From positions 5,022,001 through 5,086,000 of the forward strand of contig JAOVFP010000002.1 of the NCBI GenBank assembly GCA_025738555.1: a stretch of DNA of 64,000 bases, read 5' to 3'. The notes beneath the pieces are model-generated. The model searched no databases, was not told where the DNA came from, and saw only the letters and a list, made by a program, of their open reading frames with translations. Of this stretch, positions 59,928 to 64,000 are shown in pieces. Source of the stretch: Cyathus striatus (Eukaryota > Basidiomycota > Agaricomycetes > Agaricales > Nidulariaceae). The first letter of the stretch is position 1, and every line of letters starts with the position of its first letter. The position numbers were made by a program, and so were the translations under genes.

Positions 59928-62493
59928 TCAAGAATTGACGACAATTTCCTTCAGTTTCCCGAAGTTTGGCGTTCCAAGGCCAGTAACTGTCATGGATACT
60001 CGTGAGAAAGGCAGAATGCTGCATCAGTAGTCATTTGAAATGCTAACCTGGATCCCATCCTTTCGTCGCCTGTAATGTAACAAAATGCGTCCAGTCATAT
60101 CAAGATAAAATGAATGAACACACTGAACCACGTACATTGAATCCTTCAGTTCCACATCCGGGATTTTTACCGCTCAGGATATCATTGAAGCTATCAACGC
60201 CTTTGAATAGAGCAGGGGGTTCAAGAATCCAAGAGGACTTTTGTGCGCTTTGAGTCGGGCATCGTTCAGCAAAGCCACAATTCCGGCGAAAGTTGGAGAC
60301 GATGCAGAAGTACCACCGATGGAACGAGGAACACCAGACAAGAAAATACGGAACCGGTCACCTTGAGCGGCGACATCTGGAATGCCCTGGATTGAGAAAT
60401 GGGAACGTTAGGAAGAGTTCAGATTTTGAGTATCTTTCATAGACATACACGTCCAGCTCTGTACGACGTTTGATCAGTTCCTCATGTACCTATACTCATT
60501 TTCTCAAACAACTTACGGGTTGAAAAGGTCTTTATATAGACCTTTGGGAAGACCATCCAGGAACTTTCCTACCTGCTCGTCTTGATATTTGGGTCGGCTG
60601 AACTAAAGTGCAAGAATAAGAAGTATGTGAGATGACGTCTTGAGCAGAAAATACAATCTCACGTAGTTACTAAATCCACCCCCAGAGAAGAAACGGCTCA
60701 CAGCAACCTCAGGATTGATGTTCTGAGTGCCTCCAACCGAAGTGACGCTAAGAAAGCAAAATACTAAGTATCTGAAAGGAAGTAGTACCGCGAATGTACG
60801 AACAATGGGCATCTATTAATGAGAGTTAATCCAATAAATCCAGCTACTAATCAACGATGAATGAGCTTACGAAGCGGGAAAGGCAGGGATGAAGCGAGTA
60901 GCATTAAGGCCATCATTTGTAAAACATTCCTGAGTAGCGGGGTCGGGGTTGCCATCACCTACACCGAAGTCACCAGAAGAGAAGATTACTGATACACCGC
61001 GAGCACCTGTAGAAGTTCATTAGTAGCGGCTACAAGTCAGATCAACAAGCCTTCATACCAAGCTGTGCAAATTGGGCGCATGCGCGTCTAGCGAAGTCTT
61101 CAGGGACTATATAAAGCTACAGTGACAGCTTGTACATGTGAGGGAATACTCCTCTTACCTGTTTGCTCATCGTCACCATAGCTAGTGGAAATGGTCAAAG
61201 GGGGGTTAGGATGGGACAGCACGAAGTCAAGCCAATCGGTGTATGGCCTAACATGAACATTTTGTTTAGGATTCCTTAGAATGATTGGTTACAAAAGCAG
61301 CTCTTACTCATTGGTATCAGTTGGCGTCCTGATATCTGGATTGAAAGGGGGACGTCCAGCTGTAGAATAGAAAGTACCCTTTGGAAGGAATTAAGTACCA
61401 GAGCAACAAGAAGCAAAAGAAAACCTCATACAGGAACGGGATGGGAAATTCCCAAGGCGAACTGAACATCGAGATTAGCTTCGGCACCAGCCTCCGACAA
61501 TGTCTGGTTATTGAGTCCACCTAAGAACAGTGTAAGCACTTATTTTTTGCGTGAAGTGTAGAATACACAACGTTACCTTTGACAGAGATGAATTTAAAGC
61601 TAGAGCCCACTGCTTCTGGAACTTGATCTTTAAAGAAAGACTGCAAATCTTCAAAATTCGCAAATTGTTCGAGATATCCAGTAAGCCCGATCGAGTTGTC
61701 TTTAGCTGAAGGCACATATCCAACTGCATTGTAGAGTTGCTTCAAACAAGAAACAGTAATGGTGACGTTACAGCTCGGATCAATTGTTGCCAGAAATAGC
61801 ATCAATAATAGGTTCAAGGCCCTGGTCGGATACGGATGCAGCCTGCAAGTCGGTGTCTTCATCCCAAACGATGGTCGATCTCGCGCCTTTGAATCTGCCA
61901 AACAGCGTGGTCGGCTGAATAACGTCGACATGTGGAAGAAGTTCCTCTGGTAAGCTATAGCTGGTGGTGCGAACCAGGTAATCACCGTCTTTAGTATGCT
62001 GCCAAATATGGTAGCTCTTCAAAGGAGTTATTTAAAAGTTAAAAATTAAATGAAACGGTAGAATACTCACTGTATCCAGCATCTTCTCAGCTAGACTTAC
62101 TGGAATCCTGAGAGTGACCCAATCCTGAGCTGGGGATCGAGAAAGATCAGCCTCAGTAATACCATGAGAAAAGAGCCATTTGTTGACAGCTTCAACGCTT
62201 TCTGGATGGGGGGCGACAAGTTCCTCTACTTGTTCTTTCGTTAGATGCTGTCCATATCTCGCGTGGTCGGGATCACTAATTTCATACAAATGCTCCTCCA
62301 AGATGTTGAATTGAGACTGTGGAAGACCAATACGAAGCACTATGTTGTGATCAGGAGAGGGTGCACTATGTTTCACCCAGTTACGAGGAGATGTGATCGT
62401 CTCCTTAACCTTGAAGGCATAGTCCTGAGTTGGCAGTGCAGCGACCAAAGACGCAGAAAGTGCGAGAGTGACGACGCCACGGAGAGTCCACAT
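59928..62493 (-). CDS. Secreted sedolisin (S53) protease, copy 2, with two frame breaks
   Basis: This is a paralogue of the adjacent copy 1, with the same order of blocks. They are the signal peptide [20 protein letters not shown] (ATG at 62493), the pro-domain [68 protein letters not shown] and [23 protein letters not shown] is at 59928-59930. Catalytic Glu, Asp, Asp and Ser are all present. The literal frame breaks near 61789 (SGNN then stop, whereas the next frame continues [13 protein letters not shown]) and near 60205 (PLLY then shift to [13 protein letters not shown]). Each break needs one added base. Otherwise no decay is visible, so sequence error is more likely than a pseudogene. Confidence 0.85.
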
Positions 62494-63502
62494 AATGGGC
62501 TGAGGCAAGGCTGAGACAAATGAATATGAAGGCGATTTGTATTTATACCATTACGCGTCCTTTAGTCAGGAACCAGGAATGAATACGAAGAAGTATCGCC
62601 CCCACGTCATTTTTTAGTCCGAACTTCGCGTAAGAAGAGCTATCGGATACTCATAAAGGACACACATGGTACAAGCTTAGTTCGGTCTCACGACGTATAT
62701 TTTTGGTTCGAGTAGAGCGATATATGACACAAATAGGGCGCTGTATATGAGCGGATGAGACGTTCCGTGCATGAGGAAGTAGCTGCGCTGTTGTTTTTAA
62801 GTAGTAATTAAATTTGGGGTTTCATGTGGCCAGGGAAAGCCAAGGAAAGCGAGCCCAAAGCCAGCCTAATGCCGCTCGAGAGCCCCATAGTTTGACTCAC
62901 TAGGTTATACGTACACGGTATACCGCTCGACTGCTTCTCAACAGTCTGCGACTAGCAGGAAAAACGACCTCTTTCTGGATTAATAATAATATGATCTTCG
63001 CCGAAGGCGTTCTCCCCAAGTGGGTTCGCGAGGTAGGAGCTAAGCAGTTAAGATGCAAAGTAGACTCTAGAGAGTTCCACAAGCAACATGCACTGCTGCA
63101 TGATTTCCAGGCTGTCAAAAGTTGCACCAGGTATAAATGCATCAGGTGGTTTAGTGATGGCCGCCGTCAGCTTGAACATAGGGGATTATTACGGGATCGC
63201 GGTGGCAAATGGTCGAACGGGTACATGCTTACATCGATGCGTAACACGCGTGAACAAGGACGTCTATATTGGTCTGATACATTTCCGAAGCATATAATTA
63301 CATAATCAATACATTTATTTACTATCAAGGACGATGGTAAATAAATCACCTCACAACTTAATCATAGTTGATTCTGAGTAACGCGTGACGCGCCTCATCT
63401 ACCGAGACTGCTTAAGTCTGGACTTTGTCTTCCCAATCCCTTATCACTGCACGCGTCTGCCAGCTCATCGTCGTCCTCGCTGAGCAAAGACTTTTCCCAA
63501 CG
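62494..63502. other. About 1 kb intergenic region
   Basis: This holds the promoter of sedolisin copy 2, then 62,700-63,400 without a convincing gene. The reverse ORF 62,900-63,142 and the forward ORF 62,991-63,305 have no recognisable features. No tRNA, terminal inverted repeat or long tandem repeat was seen. Confidence 0.45.
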
Positions 63503-64000
63503 ATGAGCACCATCAAGGTTGCTCACCAGCCCTCTAATGCCCCCCCGGGAAGTACATTCATGTCTGGCAGCACCAGCCAAAGCAACGCGAATAAAACCAA
63601 CAATGGCAGCGGGCATTCATTCCCCGCAGCCCTGCATTCCCCGACAAAGGACGCGTTGAGACCCAACGCACACCCCTACGCTATCAAGACGACGTCTACT
63701 GCTCTTCTATCACGATCTAATTCTTCACCACAACATAATGCTGCTGTGCAGCATCACTACATTCCCCAGCCACCTCCATCTCCAATTAAGGACAAACCTG
63801 AAGATCACAAGTACGGCGGGGGGCGGCACCGGTACAGCAGGAGCCTCACCAATACTGATTTGCCCCGTCCGCTTCCCGTACCGGTCGGTTATCCGAGTTC
63901 TAGCCCAACGCATGCCGATTTCGCCTCCGATGATTTTACTATTGGGATCCAACAAACCGGAGGAGAGAAAGATCATAAACGCTTCGGAACGCTCCCTACG
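63503..64000 (+). CDS. Disordered hypothetical protein, N-terminal part
   Basis: An ATG at 63503 opens a frame that runs to the window end (166 codons) without a stop or clear intron. The product is rich in Ser, Pro, Asn, His and Gln (MSTIKVAHQPSNAPPGSTFM, HHYIPQPPPSPIKDKPED). It has short basic patches (GGGRHRYSRSLT) and no folded domain so far. It could be the disordered N-terminus of a regulatory protein. Identity is unknown. Confidence 0.6.
   Translation, partial: MSTIKVAHQPSNAPPGSTFMSGSTSQSNANKTNNGSGHSFPAALHSPTKDALRPNAHPYAIKTTSTALLSRSNSSPQHNAAVQHHYIPQPPPSPIKDKPEDHKYGGGRHRYSRSLTNTDLPRPLPVPVGYPSSSPTHADFASDDFTIGIQQTGGEKDHKRFGTLPT

Noticed and set aside
62900..63305. Overlapping forward and reverse ORFs
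   Set aside because: Neither shows a family motif, and they overlap antisense to each other.

Overview
The window is fungal nuclear DNA, most likely from an agaricomycete basidiomycete (probably Agaricales). The reasons are: intron-rich genes with introns of about 45-75 nt and GTAAGT/GTATGT-type donors, tightly packed genes on both strands, and protein types usual in mushrooms. I placed it by reading translations only; no database search was possible. There is no sign of a plasmid, phage, CRISPR array, tRNA or rRNA.

Layout. 1-10,550: the end of a tyrosine-phosphatase-family gene (minus), then MCM6 and a large formin (both plus). 10,725-17,028: an MDR oxidoreductase and a lipin/Pah1 phosphatidate phosphatase (both minus). 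17,029-19,180: a gene-poor stretch with two orphan ORFs. 19,181-26,631: the complex I LYR subunit B22/NDUFB9 (minus) head to head with RRN3, then a nucleoside hydrolase and NOP58 (plus). 26,899-29,328: a secreted S28 serine peptidase (minus). 30,188-33,913: an uncharacterised multi-pass membrane protein with a long disordered tail. 34,222-37,271: a THO-complex WD40 subunit and an epoxide-hydrolase-like enzyme (minus). 37,710-46,188: a Btz-domain (CASC3/Barentsz) protein, a disordered Gly/Arg/Tyr-rich protein, TFIIB, RRS1 (minus) and an unrecognised small protein. 46,879-56,856: TAF12, TIP41 (minus), an unknown mitochondrial-type protein, VPS28 (minus), dynein light intermediate chain, a disordered protein and a C9orf78/Tls1-family protein. 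56,943-62,493: two tandem secreted sedolisin (S53) peptidases (minus). 63,503-end: the start of a disordered hypothetical protein.

Most genes are single-copy housekeeping genes: replication (MCM6), rRNA synthesis and ribosome assembly (RRN3, NOP58, RRS1), Pol II transcription (TFIIB, TAF12), mRNP handling (THO3, CASC3, Tls1), trafficking (VPS28, dynein LIC), cytoskeleton (formin) and TOR/PP2A signalling (TIP41). The accessory part is the three secreted peptidases and the orphan ORFs. Several gene pairs are divergent with 120-250 bp between start codons and probably share promoters.

The most striking feature of the sequence is a set of six places where a conserved reading frame breaks and is repaired by adding one base, mostly beside a short homopolymer. 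They lie in MCM6, RRN3, the membrane protein (two) and the second sedolisin (two). The uniform direction suggests one-base deletion errors in the sequence rather than six independent mutations. Three introns look like GC-AG introns. I found no convincing new multi-gene system.
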